64,000 nucleotides of DNA from Pseudomonas sp. R76 (GCF_009834565.1 NZ_CP019428.1:682001-746000), one strand, 5' to 3'. Shown: positions 27,929 through 37,049, counted from the stretch's first letter. The notes: generated from the letters alone by a model not told the origin. Numbers and translations are program-made.

Positions 27929-28834
27929 GTGAGTAACCGAGGTGAGCAGGCACTGCTCAAACAATCGACCATCCTGATGTTCGCCGTGGCGATCGCCGGG
28001 ATTGTCACGGGTGTGATTTCTGGCGCCCAATCCATTCTATTCGACGGTTTTTTCTCGCTGATCGCCACCGCCATCAAGGTGTTGATGCTGATCACGGCCA
28101 AGCTGATCGCCAAGAAAAGCAACGAGCGCTTCCAGTTTGGCTATTGGCATCTGGAGCCGATGGTGCTGCTGATCGAGGGCAGCTTCCTGCTGCTGATTGC
28201 CATCTATGCGTTTCTCAACGGCGTGTTCGGCATTATCAATGGCGGGCGTGAAATTGAGCTGGGGTTGGTGATCGTCTACGCGGCGGTGTTTACCGTTGTC
28301 GAATTCGCCTATTTCTTCTACGTGCGTTATCGCAATCGCACGCTGAAGTCCTCTTTGATCCAGTTCGACAACATCAGCTGGCTGGTGGACGCGATGCTGT
28401 CGGTGGGCTTGCTGATCAGCTTTCTTGCCGCGCTGTTGCTCAAGTCCCAGGGCTATGGCGAGTGGGCGGTGTATGTCGACCCGTTGATCCTGATTCTGCT
28501 GGCCCTGAGCATGCTGGCGCCGGCGTTCAAGATCCTGCGCCCGGCCTTGCGCGAGGTGCTCGGGATTGCCCCGGATCACTTGGACGACAAAGTACGTGAA
28601 GTGATGGACGCGGCCCAGGCCAAGCATGGTTTCGACGATTACGTGTCCTACGTGCAAAAGCACGGGCGGGCGCGGTTTATCGAGATTCATGTGGTGTTGC
28701 CGGCGAATTACCCGGTGGATAACGTCGCCACCCTTGATGGGCTGCGCGAAGAGATATCCACAGGTCTCGGCACGCCGGATGCGGCGCGGTGGTTGACGAT
28801 CAGTTTTACTGGGGATCGCAAGTGGATCGCGTGA
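27929..28834 (+). CDS. Cation diffusion facilitator family transporter
   Basis: A 301-residue inner-membrane protein with about six helices, of the CDF family that exports divalent metals in exchange for protons. Features are FDGFFSLIATAIKVLML in helix 2, FGYWHLEPMVLLIEG after it, DNISWLVDAMLSVG in helix 5 and a C-terminal cytoplasmic domain with HVVLPANYPVD. I chose GTG 27929 because AGGAGG lies four bases upstream; the longer frame runs through a REP. The metal is not predictable. The leader may control translation. Confidence 0.85.
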   Translation: MSNRGEQALLKQSTILMFAVAIAGIVTGVISGAQSILFDGFFSLIATAIKVLMLITAKLIAKKSNERFQFGYWHLEPMVLLIEGSFLLLIAIYAFLNGVFGIINGGREIELGLVIVYAAVFTVVEFAYFFYVRYRNRTLKSSLIQFDNISWLVDAMLSVGLLISFLAALLLKSQGYGEWAVYVDPLILILLALSMLAPAFKILRPALREVLGIAPDHLDDKVREVMDAAQAKHGFDDYVSYVQKHGRARFIEIHVVLPANYPVDNVATLDGLREEISTGLGTPDAARWLTISFTGDRKWIA

Positions 28835-28857
28835 GGTCAGTTAGACCGAGGTGAGGC

Positions 28858-28931
28858 TATCGCAGGCAAGCCAGCTCCCACAGTTGAATTGTGAACCGAT
28901 TCAAAATGTGGGAGCTGGCTTGCCTGCGATA
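28858..28931. repeat. REP pair
   Basis: TATCGCAGGCAAGCCAGCTC faces GTGGGAGCTGGCTTGCCTGC between two convergent genes. Confidence 0.9.
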
Positions 28932-28943
28932 GGGCCCTTGAGG

Positions 28944-30053
28944 TCAGCCCAAATGCTGGATCAAACCCTGATAACAGGTCGCCAAGTGATACGGCGTAGT
29001 CGACGGCATGTCCCGGCGGCTCACGGCGCCCTTGGCATCCAGGCATTCATGCCAGCCTTTCTCATGTAAAAAGTGCTGCTGCAGCGCCAGCAATTGGCGT
29101 TGCAACACCGCGTCACTGCCAGGCCGCAAGGTCAGTGCCCGCAGGTATTCAGCCTGGGCCCAGATTCGTTGCGTGCCGTCGCGCACCGTGCCGTCCAGGG
29201 CGAGCATGCCGCTGACCGCGCCACTCGATTTATCCACACCCTTGAGCTCGGCGTAGGCAAACGCTCGCGTCAGTGAGGCGTGCAACGGCGTGCCGCGCAG
29301 TACGTCTGAAGACTCGAGCAAATAGAACCATTCGAACTGGTGCCCCGGCTCAAACCAGTTATCCACAGCACCCAGCGGTTTCTCCATCATCACGCCGTGC
29401 TGGCGGTCGATGAAGCGCTTTTGCATGGCCGTGGCCAGGTCCAGCAGTGCATCTTGCGTGACGGCGTCTTCACGCACGGCCAGGGTGGCGAGAAAGCCTT
29501 CGGCCAGGTGCATCAGCGGGTTCTGCAGTGGGCCGGACTTGAGCGATGACCAATTGCGTTCCAATACCGCTTCGTACAGGCCGTCGCCGGTGGCGAAGCG
29601 TTGGGCGACGACTTCGAGCGCCGCATCGAGCACCGATTCCACCAGTGGCTCGCGGACTTTGGCCCAGTAGTGGGCGCAGGCAAAGATGATGAAGGCGTGG
29701 GTGTAGAGGTCTTTGCGCTTATCCAGTGGTTTGCCGTGGGCGTCGATGCTGTAGAACCAGCCGCCATGCTCGGCATCGTGGAAGTGCCGCTGCAGGGAGC
29801 GGAACAGCGCCGCCGCGCGTTCTTCGGCGAAGGCCGCGCCGGGCTCGCCGATCTGGCTGGCGAACAGGTACAGCTGTCGGGCACAGGCCATGGCGCGGTA
29901 GCGTTGTGGGGGCAACGGCCGGTGGTCGGCGTCGAGCGCCTCATAGGGCAACGCCAGCTCGGCATTCCAGCCCGGGCCTTGCCAGAGCGGCACGATCAGG
30001 TCGTGGAAGTGCGTGAGCACGGTGTTCAAGGAAGTTTGAGAAGCGATGGGCAT
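28944..30053 (-). CDS. N-acylglucosamine 2-epimerase (AGE) family protein
   Basis: A 369-residue cytoplasmic protein with the alpha6/alpha6 barrel pattern of the AGE family. Conserved sequence includes RQLYLFASQIG, KDLYTHAFIIFACAHYW, NPLMHLAEGFLAT with a catalytic-type His, EPGHQFEWFYLLE with a second one, and RIWAQAEYLRAL. This subgroup includes mannose and other aldose-ketose isomerases, so sugar isomerisation or epimerisation is expected. The substrate is not determined. It is monocistronic, flanked by a REP pair and by a GATCGTTCCCACGC-type repeat. Confidence 0.8.
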   Translation of the reverse strand: MPIASQTSLNTVLTHFHDLIVPLWQGPGWNAELALPYEALDADHRPLPPQRYRAMACARQLYLFASQIGEPGAAFAEERAAALFRSLQRHFHDAEHGGWFYSIDAHGKPLDKRKDLYTHAFIIFACAHYWAKVREPLVESVLDAALEVVAQRFATGDGLYEAVLERNWSSLKSGPLQNPLMHLAEGFLATLAVREDAVTQDALLDLATAMQKRFIDRQHGVMMEKPLGAVDNWFEPGHQFEWFYLLESSDVLRGTPLHASLTRAFAYAELKGVDKSSGAVSGMLALDGTVRDGTQRIWAQAEYLRALTLRPGSDAVLQRQLLALQQHFLHEKGWHECLDAKGAVSRRDMPSTTPYHLATCYQGLIQHLG

Positions 30054-30101
30054 CGGCTGGCGTCGTCACGGCAGGGGTGTAGGCGCGCATGGTAGCAGGC
30101 T

Positions 30102-30208
30102 GATCGTTCCCACGCTCTGCGTGGGAACGCATTTTCTGACGCTCTGCGTCAGGCCTTGGGACGCGGAGCGTCCTGGGCTGCATTCCCACGCGGAGCGTGG
30201 GAACGATC
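30102..30208. repeat. GATCGTTCCCACGC-type palindromic repeat
   Basis: The outer arms GATCGTTCCCACGCTCTGCG and the inverse with CGCGGAGCGTGGGAACGATC enclose inner hairpins (GACGCTCTGCGTC, GGACGCGGAGCGTCC). The same element recurs at 57869 and 61403. Here it lies upstream of the AGE gene start and downstream of ureJ. Confidence 0.9.
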
Positions 30209-30212
30209 AAGG

Positions 30213-30785
30213 TCAGCCTGCCAGCAACCAAACCCCGGTCGCCGCCGACGCCGCCCCGGCCACCCGCACCAACGGTGCAGCCGCAGCCGGCAGATAACGC
30301 ACCAGCGCGTACCCGGCAGCGTGCAACACCGCCGTCGCGCCGACAAAACCGGCCGCGTACGCCCACGGGCTGGACATGTCCGGCAGCTCCAAACCGTGCG
30401 CCACACCATGGAACAGCGCAAACAACGCCGTGGCAGCCACCGCAACAAACAGCGGCGGCCGTACCGCCAGCGCCACCGCCAGGCCCAGCGCGAGAACCGA
30501 GGCGGCAATCCCGCTTTCCAGCGCCGGCAGTTCCAGGCCTTCAAAGCCGAGCAAGCCGCCAATCAGCATGGTGCCGACAAACGCGCAAGGCAGTGCCCAG
30601 CGCGCGTTGCCTTTTTGCTGCGCGGCCCAGAGGCCGACCGCGACCATGGCCAGCAAGTGATCGATACCGCCCAATGGGTGGCTGATGCCGGCGACCAGCC
30701 CGTTATCGCCATGCCCGGGGTGAGCGAAGGCGATGGCCGGGGCGAGCAGCAGGGTGGCGGTTGCGAGAAGTTTGTTGAGACCCAT
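30213..30785 (-). CDS. ureJ: HupE/UreJ family nickel transport protein
   Basis: A 190-residue membrane protein with a signal peptide (MGLNKLLATATLLLAPAIAFA) and then the metal-binding HPGHGD. The family motif HPLGGIDHLLAMVAVGLW is followed by about six helices. It probably moves nickel across the membrane for urease assembly. It is the last gene of the ureE-F-G-J series on the minus strand, 24 bases after ureG. Confidence 0.88.
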   Translation of the reverse strand: MGLNKLLATATLLLAPAIAFAHPGHGDNGLVAGISHPLGGIDHLLAMVAVGLWAAQQKGNARWALPCAFVGTMLIGGLLGFEGLELPALESGIAASVLALGLAVALAVRPPLFVAVAATALFALFHGVAHGLELPDMSSPWAYAAGFVGATAVLHAAGYALVRYLPAAAAPLVRVAGAASAATGVWLLAG

Positions 30786-30809
30786 GTACAGGCTCCTTTC
30801 AGGGTGAGA

Positions 30810-31424
30810 TCAGGCCGCAGTGAGCAAGCCCTGACGTTCGATAAAGGCGACGATTTCATCCAGGCCGACGCCGGTTTTCTGGTTGCTGAACACAAAGGGT
30901 TTGCCGTTACGCATGCGCGTGGTGTCGCTGTTCATCAATTCCAGCGAGGCGCCTACCAGTGGGGCCAGGTCGATCTTGTTGATCACCAGCAAGTCGGATT
31001 TGCAAATACCGGGCCCGCCTTTGCGCGGCAGCTTGTCGCCGGCCGACACATCGATCACGTAGATGGTCAGGTCCGACAGTTCCGGGCTGAAGGTTGCCGA
31101 CAGGTTGTCGCCACCGGACTCCACCAGGATCAGGTCCAGGCCGGGAAAGCGCCGGTTGAGCTGGTCGACGGCTTCGAGGTTGATCGAGGCGTCTTCACGA
31201 ATTGCCGTGTGCGGGCAGCCACCGGTTTCCACGCCGATGATGCGTTCCGGCGCCAGGGCCTGGTTGCGCACCAGAAAGTCAGCGTCTTCGCGGGTATAGA
31301 TGTCGTTGGTCACCACGGCCAGGTTGTAGCGGTCACGCAGGGCCAGGCATAGCGCCAGGGTCAGGGCGGTTTTGCCGGAGCCTACCGGGCCGCCGATGCC
31401 GACGCGCAAAGGTTGTGTGTTCAT
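30810..31424 (-). CDS. ureG: Urease accessory GTPase UreG
   Basis: A 204-residue SIMIBI GTPase that drives nickel delivery into urease with UreD and UreF. It has the P-loop [13 protein letters not shown], the nickel-site [15 protein letters not shown] with the CPH motif, the [15 protein letters not shown] region and [10 protein letters not shown] for guanine binding. I chose ATG 31424 ([12 protein letters not shown]), with GGAG ahead. It follows ureF by 26 bases. Confidence 0.97.
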   Translation of the reverse strand: MNTQPLRVGIGGPVGSGKTALTLALCLALRDRYNLAVVTNDIYTREDADFLVRNQALAPERIIGVETGGCPHTAIREDASINLEAVDQLNRRFPGLDLILVESGGDNLSATFSPELSDLTIYVIDVSAGDKLPRKGGPGICKSDLLVINKIDLAPLVGASLELMNSDTTRMRNGKPFVFSNQKTGVGLDEIVAFIERQGLLTAA

Positions 31425-31450
31425 GTGCTTCTCCACTGAACTAAAAGGGC

Positions 31451-32125
31451 TTAGGAACGGAACAAGCGGCTGTACTGGCGCTCGTGGGCCATGCACGCCA
31501 GGGACAGGCCGAACGCGGCGCTGCCGAAATGGTTGGGGTCGATACGGGCTGCATCCTGCTGGGCCTGTTGCAGCAACGGCAGCAGTTCACTGGTCAGGCG
31601 TTGGGCGGCTTGCTGGCCCAACGGCAGGGTTTTCATCAATACGGCGAGTTGGTTTTCCAGCCAGCTCCACAGCCAGGCGGCGAGGGCGTCGTCAGGGTTG
31701 ATGTGCCAGGCGCGCGCCGCCAGGGCCCAACCCAGGGCCAGGTGCGGTTCGGCGCACTGCGCCAGAAACCCACGTGCTGCGTCGTCCAGTTCCGGCAAGC
31801 CGTTGAGCAGCTGTTGCAGGGAGTAGCCCATCTGCCGGCTTTCCTGATACAGCTCGCGGGTCTCGCGGCTGGCGCGGTGCTCTTCGCACCATTGCGCCAG
31901 GCGCGGCCAGTCCTGTTCGGCTGCCGCGCGGCAATGGGCAAGCAGCAGCGGCGCCTCGAAGCGGGCAAGGTTGAGCAGCAACTGGTCGCTGATCCAGCGT
32001 CGAGCACTCGCGGCATCATGGACGCGGGCATTTTCCACGGCCATCTCCAGGCCCTGGGAATAGCTGTAGCCACCAATCGGCAATTGCGGACTGGCCAGAC
32101 GCAACAGCGCCCAGGCTGGGTTCAT
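31451..32125 (-). CDS. ureF: Urease accessory protein UreF
   Basis: A 224-residue all-helical protein that joins UreD and UreG in the urease activation complex. The N-terminus [21 protein letters not shown] is the family signature, and the C-terminus has [25 protein letters not shown]. Its ATG overlaps the ureE stop by four bases, so translation is coupled. Confidence 0.96.
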   Translation of the reverse strand: MNPAWALLRLASPQLPIGGYSYSQGLEMAVENARVHDAASARRWISDQLLLNLARFEAPLLLAHCRAAAEQDWPRLAQWCEEHRASRETRELYQESRQMGYSLQQLLNGLPELDDAARGFLAQCAEPHLALGWALAARAWHINPDDALAAWLWSWLENQLAVLMKTLPLGQQAAQRLTSELLPLLQQAQQDAARIDPNHFGSAAFGLSLACMAHERQYSRLFRS

Positions 32126-32622
32126 AGACGTACGCCGAACTGGTGCAGCTTGGGCGGGTAGTTGAAGTCTTCATCGCCATGGCGCGAATGGTGATGGCCA
32201 CCGCCATAGGCGCCGTGTTCCGGTTGGAACGGGGCTTCGATGGTTTCGGTGTGCGCGCCCAGCTGTTCGAGCATGGCCTTGAGCACGTAGTCATCGAGCA
32301 GGCGCAGCCAGCCGTCGCCGACTTGCAGGGCCACATGGCGGTTGCCGAGGTGATAGGCCGCGCGGGTCAGTTCAAACGCATTGCTGCAGGTGACGTGCAG
32401 CAGTTGTTCAGGGCGGGCAACGACGCGTACGACGCGTCCGTCTTCAGCCTGTAGGCATTCGCCATCGTGCAACGGCGGCTGGCCGCGCTCCAGAAACAGG
32501 CCGACGTCTTCGCCATCGGCACTGAAACAGCGCAGCCGGCTCTTGCTGCGTGCGTCGAAATTCAGCAGCAGTTCAGCGGCCCAGAGGGCTTGGGGGGCGA
32601 TTCGGCGGTGGATCACCAGCAT
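32122..32622 (-). CDS. ureE: Urease nickel metallochaperone UreE
   Basis: A 166-residue nickel carrier that supplies UreG. It has an N-terminal peptide-binding domain (SRLRCFSADGEDVGLFLERG) and a metal-binding domain with HLGNRHVALQV. The tail contains HHHSRHGDED, a short His-rich nickel site. I chose ATG 32622 (MLVIHRRIAPQALW), with GGAAG upstream; the longer frame would add a hydrophobic segment not found in the family. It is the first gene of ureEFGJ. The structural genes lie about 20 kb away. Confidence 0.94.
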   Translation of the reverse strand: MLVIHRRIAPQALWAAELLLNFDARSKSRLRCFSADGEDVGLFLERGQPPLHDGECLQAEDGRVVRVVARPEQLLHVTCSNAFELTRAAYHLGNRHVALQVGDGWLRLLDDYVLKAMLEQLGAHTETIEAPFQPEHGAYGGGHHHSRHGDEDFNYPPKLHQFGVRL

Positions 32623-32960
32623 CAGGAGGCTTCCAGCTATGAGCGATAAAAGAGCTAGAGCAAGGGTCTTGCCAACCGCACGCGCGAATGGGAATTCCCT
32701 GTAGGCAAGCACGGTCGCGCCACCGAACGGGGCGTCAGTCAATTCCTACTGCGCCTCTAAATGGTGCGCTAATGGATTTATAGCACCAGATGTGGGCGTT
32801 CTGCGTTGAGATCCGCTGTGTACTGCATGAAATTTCTTTCATCCAATTCGCATTGGATTTTTCTCGGATATGTCCTACGCAATAGCGGGATTTGTCGCTC
32901 AAAAAGTTACGCGCTGTTTCACTACGATGTGCGCCGTATTCAATTCACAGCGACGCCCTC
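32623..32960. other. Divergent intergenic region between ureE and the NlpC/P60 gene
   Basis: These 338 bases hold no convincing gene. TGGTGC at 32762 and GCACCA at 32783 form a spaced inverted repeat. No sigma54-type element was found for either flanking gene, in contrast to urtA. Promoters for both genes must lie here. Confidence 0.5.
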
Positions 32961-33449
32961 ATGTTCAAAGTATTTTTATGTTCACTCATTGTCAGTCTGG
33001 CCTGTGCCGTCTTCCCTGCCTCGGCCAATTTGAAAGTGCCTGCGAACGCCGGTGCTACGGCCTCTATCGACAACATGATCGATCGCGCCCAAGCGTTGCT
33101 CGGCACGCCCTATAACGGCAGTGGGAACTCGGTTGATCAGGGGTTTGATTGCAGCGGCTTCCTGGTTTATCTGTTCAAGACCGAAGTCAATATTCGTTTG
33201 CCGCGCACGACGACAGCCATGCACCGGTCCAGTGCCAGGACGATCCCGCGAGAGGCGCTCAAACCGGGCGATGCCGTGTTTTTCAAGGGCAATGGGCGCA
33301 GCGGTGTCAGCCATGTGGGCCTTTATATAGGCCAAGGCAAATTCATCCACTCGCCCAGTAGCGGCAAGCGCGTTCGCATCGATTTATTGAACAGCCACTA
33401 CTGGAAAAAACACTACACCACCGCCAAGCGCTTTCACCCGGCTGGCTGA
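32961..33449 (+). CDS. Secreted NlpC/P60 cell-wall hydrolase
   Basis: A 162-residue protein with an N-terminal export signal (MFKVFLCSLIVSLACAVFPASA). VSLAC could also act as a lipobox, so it may be a lipoprotein. The papain-like domain has C64 in FDCSGFLVYLF, H118 in SHVGLYIG and H130 in FIHSPSSG, the full triad. The family cleaves D-glutamyl-DAP bonds in peptidoglycan stem peptides. It is small and has no binding domain. It is convergent with the TetR gene with only four bases between the stop codons. Confidence 0.87.
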   Translation: MFKVFLCSLIVSLACAVFPASANLKVPANAGATASIDNMIDRAQALLGTPYNGSGNSVDQGFDCSGFLVYLFKTEVNIRLPRTTTAMHRSSARTIPREALKPGDAVFFKGNGRSGVSHVGLYIGQGKFIHSPSSGKRVRIDLLNSHYWKKHYTTAKRFHPAG

Positions 33450-33453
33450 CGGC

Positions 33454-34086
33454 TTACTCGGTGCTGCCCAGGCCTTGCCAATGCTTGAGGCCGATAAAGA
33501 TAAAGCGCAGTTGCTGGGTGATCTTCGCCTGGGGCGTGAGATGGGCGGGCAGGGCTTGGGCGGGCGGGTCGATGATGTCGGGCAGGGTGGCGAACACACT
33601 CTTGACGATCAGGTCGGCCATTACGTGCAAACCGTCGGGATCGAGATGCTGGAGTTTGGGCATCAGCGTGAGGTCGGCGGCGAGGTCGCGGGTGATGTCT
33701 TCGCGCAGGGCGCCGATGGCCTGGCGCACGGCCAGGCAGCCACCGTATTGTTCACGGGCCAGGAACAGGAACTGCGAACGGTTGGCCGAGACCACATCCA
33801 GGAAAATCCGCACGGACGCATCGATGATGCCGCCCATCACGAACTCGTTGTGGCGTACCAGGCGAATCGTGGCGCGAAAGGTCTGGCCGACTTCACTGAC
33901 CAAGACCAGCCCAAGTTGATCCATATCGTCAAAGTGACGGTAGAACCCGGTCGGCACAATGCCGGCGGTCTTGGCCACTTCGCGCAGGCTCAGGCTGCCG
34001 AACCCACGGCCACACTCCATCAGATGGCGGGCTGCGTCCATCAAGGCGAGGCGGGTTTGTTGCTTCTGTTCGGCGCGGGGCAGCAT
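33454..34086 (-). CDS. desT: TetR-family regulator, DesT-like
   Basis: A 210-residue repressor. The HTH at residues 8-55 has RLALMDAARHLME and FGSLSLREVAKTAGIVPTGFYRHFDD. The ligand domain has FLFLAREQYGG. The sequence and its position next to ureE agree with P. aeruginosa DesT, which senses acyl-CoA saturation and controls the desCB desaturase genes. I chose ATG 34086 (MLPRAEQKQQTR), because the longer frame would run into the terminator at 34190. No desCB genes lie next to it here, so its target is elsewhere or differs. Confidence 0.78.
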   Translation of the reverse strand: MLPRAEQKQQTRLALMDAARHLMECGRGFGSLSLREVAKTAGIVPTGFYRHFDDMDQLGLVLVSEVGQTFRATIRLVRHNEFVMGGIIDASVRIFLDVVSANRSQFLFLAREQYGGCLAVRQAIGALREDITRDLAADLTLMPKLQHLDPDGLHVMADLIVKSVFATLPDIIDPPAQALPAHLTPQAKITQQLRFIFIGLKHWQGLGSTE

Positions 34087-34189
34087 CGGCGGGTTGGCTT
34101 TGTCGGCAAGTACAGCGACGCACTCTAGCAAAACCGCTTCGTCGGCGTCGAACTTGGCGGGGTGAGGCGGGACGCGGTCTATCAAAAAG

Positions 34190-34220
34190 CAAAAGCCCGA
34201 TCGGCTGATCGGGCTTTTTT
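34190..34220 (-). terminator. Terminator of the small repeat-protein gene
   Basis: AAAAGCCCGATC and GATCGGGCTTTT form a 12-bp stem around GGCT, with A and T runs on the two sides. It ends the minus-strand gene at 34237 and insulates the regulator gene behind it. Confidence 0.88.
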
Positions 34221-34236
34221 CTCGGCCACCACGGGC

Positions 34237-34608
34237 TTAGCTCTGTGCTTGATGCAGTTCTTGCAGACGGTCAGCACCGCCTTCGGCAACACCTTGGGTG
34301 TAAGCGCGGTCGTTGGCTTGTTCAGCACCGCCTTCTACCAGGCCTTTCTGTTCCAGGCGATCACGGCCACCTTCGGCAACGCCTTCGGTGTAAGCGCGTT
34401 TGTTGGCGTGTTCCGAACCGTTTTCTGCAACAGCGCCTTTGGCGTAGTCACGGTTTTCGTCTTCTTGCGAACCGCTGCGAGCCAGGGTTTGGCTGGCCTG
34501 AACGGCTTGAGCTTTGTTCTGTGGGGTGGCTTGTTCAGCGGCTGGCAGGGCAAAAGCACTGGAAGCCAGGACAGACAGCAGAACGGTAGCGAGTAATTGG
34601 CGTTTCAT
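34237..34608 (-). CDS. Exported small protein with short internal repeats
   Basis: A 123-residue protein with a clear signal peptide (MKRQLLATVLLSVLASSAFA). The mature part is polar, free of Cys, and built of imperfect repeats with the core R-x-Y-x2-G-V-A-E-G-G-x-D-R-L, seen at RAYTEGVAEGGRDRLE and RAYTQGVAEGGADRLQ and more weakly at NRDYAKGAVAENG. No family was recognised. It is likely periplasmic. GGAG lies ahead of ATG 34608. A frame continues upstream but has no ribosome site. Confidence 0.75.
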   Translation of the reverse strand: MKRQLLATVLLSVLASSAFALPAAEQATPQNKAQAVQASQTLARSGSQEDENRDYAKGAVAENGSEHANKRAYTEGVAEGGRDRLEQKGLVEGGAEQANDRAYTQGVAEGGADRLQELHQAQS

Positions 34609-34976
34609 GATGGTTGCTCCTTGGGAGGGCGATAAAGTGGGTACAGGGCTAATGCTACTCTCGATAAGTCGATATAAAAGTTCATAAACACAATGGTAAT
34701 AATCAACAGAATTGATTGTTCCCGGCAGAGGCTCTAGCACGCACCTCTCAAGCCCGCGGTTTTGCACCATGGTGGGTATTTTCGACCCGTTCGTGGGTAA
34801 CACTGGTGCAGTGTTGATGGTTTGGTCGACTTGAGCTGTAGGAGGAATCGCTTTTTTTGCGATGAATTCGAACTCCGGGTAAACCCCCAGACCATTTGTC
34901 AGTCGTAGCCCTATAAGCTGTAGTCAAAAGGTGCGCGGCAGCGCGCGCCCTCAGTCGTAATCAGGAGTCCTGTGCA
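34609..34976. other. Intergenic region with operator-like palindromes
   Basis: These 368 bases separate two divergent genes and hold no convincing ORF. AACACTG-GTG-CAGTGTT at 34799-34815 is a perfect dyad with 7-bp arms. CACCATGGTG at 34765-34774 is a second palindrome. ATCGC-T7-GCGAT at 34847-34863 can form a small hairpin. GGAGTCC ahead of 34977 is the ribosome site of the AsmA gene. Confidence 0.5.
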
Positions 34977-37049
34977 ATGACGCGCACTCGTAAAATTGTC
35001 GCTTGGAGCTGCGCCAGCTTCGTTCTGTTAATCGCCGTGGTGGTGTTGTTGCTGGTGTTCTTCGACTGGAACCGCATCAAGCCGCCCCTGAATGCCAAGG
35101 TCTCCGAAGAGCTGCATCGCCCCTTTGCCATTAATGGCAACCTTGCAGTGGTGTGGGCACGTGAGCCGGATGAAGGCGGTTGGCGCGCCTGGGTGCCGTG
35201 GCCGCACGTGATCGCCGAAGACCTGACGCTGGGCAACCCCGACTGGTCGAAGAAACCGCAAATGGTCACGCTCAAGCGCGTTGAATTGCGTATTTCGCCG
35301 TTGGCGCTGTTGGTACAACGCGTGGTGATCCCGCGTATCGACCTCACTGAACCCAGTGCCGACTTGCAGCGCCTGGCCGACGGCCGTGCCAACTGGACCT
35401 TCAAATTCGACCCCAAAGACCCCAACGCCGAGCCTTCCAGCTGGGTGGTCGACATCGGCGCCATCGGCTTCGATAAGGGCCACGTGACCCTCGACGACCA
35501 AACCCTCAAGACCCAGCTCGACGTGATCATTGACCCGCTGGGCAAGCCAATTCCTTTCGGTGAAATCGTGGGCGATGCGGATGCCAAAAAGGCCCTGGAA
35601 AAAGGCTCGGCGCCTCAGGACTACGCATTCGGCCTTAAGGTTAAAGGCCAATACCACGGCCAGAAACTCGACGGCGCCGGCAAGATCGGCGGCCTGCTGG
35701 CCCTGCAGGACGCGGCCAAGCCGTTCCCGCTGCAAGCCCAGGTGAAAATCGCCGACACCCGCATCGCCCTGGCCGGCACCCTGACCGACCCGCTGAACCT
35801 CGGCGCACTGGACCTGCGCCTGAAACTGGCAGGCACCAGCCTGGGTAACCTATACCCGCTGACCGGCGTGACGCTGCCCGATTCCCCCGCCTATTCCACC
35901 GACGGTCACCTGATCGCCAAGCTGCATGAAGCCAGCGGCGCCTCGTTCACCTATGAGAACTTCAACGGCAAAATCGGCGACAGCGACATCCACGGCAACC
36001 TGAGTTACGTCGCCAGTCAACCACGGCCCAAGCTCAGCGGCGCGCTGGTGTCCAACCAACTGCTGATGAATGACCTTGCGCCGCTGATCGGCGCAGACTC
36101 CAACGCCAAGCAAAAGGCCCGTGGCGGTGAAAGCAAACAACCAGCGACCAAGGTGCTGCCGGTGGAGGAGTTCCGCACCGAACGCTGGCGCGACATGGAC
36201 GCCGACGTCGAATTCACCGGCAAACGCATCGTGCACAGTGCCGATTTACCCTTCACCGATCTCTACACACACCTGGTGCTCAACGATGGCGAACTCAGCC
36301 TGGAGCCGCTGCGTTTCGGCGTGGCGGGCGGCAAGCTGGATGCGCAGATTCGCTTGAACGGCCGCACCGTGCCGATGGAAGGGCGCGCCAAACTCACCGC
36401 GCGCAACTTCAAGCTCAAGCAGCTGTTCCCGACCTTCGAACCGATGAAAACCAGCTTTGGTGAACTCAACGGTGATGCGGATATTTCCGGGCGTGGTAAT
36501 TCCGTGGCGGCGCTGTTGGGTACCTCCAACGGCGACCTGAAAATGCTTATCAACGATGGCGCGATCAGCCGTGGCTTGATGGAAATTGCCGGGCTCAACG
36601 TGGGCAACTACGTGGTGGGCCGCCTGTTCGGCGACAAGGAAGTGAAGATCAACTGCGCGGCGGCGGACTTCGGCATCAAGACCGGCCTGGCCACCACCCG
36701 CCTGTTTGTGTTCGATACCGAGAACGCGATCATCTACATCGACGGCACGGCCAACATGGCCACCGAGCAGTTGGACCTCACGATCACGCCTGAGTCGAAA
36801 GGCTTTCGCCTGTTCTCGCTGCGCTCGCCGCTGTACGTCAACGGGCCGTTTATCAAGCCGAATGCGGGTGTGAAGGCGGTGCCGCTGATGCTGCGTGGCG
36901 CGGGTATGGTTGCACTCGGCGTGATCGCCGGCCCGGCGGCTGGGTTGTTGGCCTTGGTCGCGCCAAGCGGCGATGAGCCCAACCAGTGCGCGCCGTTGCT
37001 GCAGCAGATGAAGGAAGGCAAGGCGCCGAAAACCGTGAAAAGTAACTGA
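34977..37049 (+). CDS. AsmA family protein
   Basis: A 690-residue protein anchored by one N-terminal helix (residues 9-31, ASFVLLIAVVVLLLVFF) with the rest in the periplasm. The N-terminal AsmA domain follows the anchor (WNRIKPPLNAKVSEELHRPFAINGNL). The C-terminal AsmA-type domain starts around residue 450 (KLTARNFKLKQLFP, GELNGDADISGRGNSVAALLG, SRGLMEIAGLNVGNYV). The family belongs to the bridge-like proteins linked to phospholipid movement between membranes. It is monocistronic, with a REP pair after it. Confidence 0.88.
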   Translation: MTRTRKIVAWSCASFVLLIAVVVLLLVFFDWNRIKPPLNAKVSEELHRPFAINGNLAVVWAREPDEGGWRAWVPWPHVIAEDLTLGNPDWSKKPQMVTLKRVELRISPLALLVQRVVIPRIDLTEPSADLQRLADGRANWTFKFDPKDPNAEPSSWVVDIGAIGFDKGHVTLDDQTLKTQLDVIIDPLGKPIPFGEIVGDADAKKALEKGSAPQDYAFGLKVKGQYHGQKLDGAGKIGGLLALQDAAKPFPLQAQVKIADTRIALAGTLTDPLNLGALDLRLKLAGTSLGNLYPLTGVTLPDSPAYSTDGHLIAKLHEASGASFTYENFNGKIGDSDIHGNLSYVASQPRPKLSGALVSNQLLMNDLAPLIGADSNAKQKARGGESKQPATKVLPVEEFRTERWRDMDADVEFTGKRIVHSADLPFTDLYTHLVLNDGELSLEPLRFGVAGGKLDAQIRLNGRTVPMEGRAKLTARNFKLKQLFPTFEPMKTSFGELNGDADISGRGNSVAALLGTSNGDLKMLINDGAISRGLMEIAGLNVGNYVVGRLFGDKEVKINCAAADFGIKTGLATTRLFVFDTENAIIYIDGTANMATEQLDLTITPESKGFRLFSLRSPLYVNGPFIKPNAGVKAVPLMLRGAGMVALGVIAGPAAGLLALVAPSGDEPNQCAPLLQQMKEGKAPKTVKSN

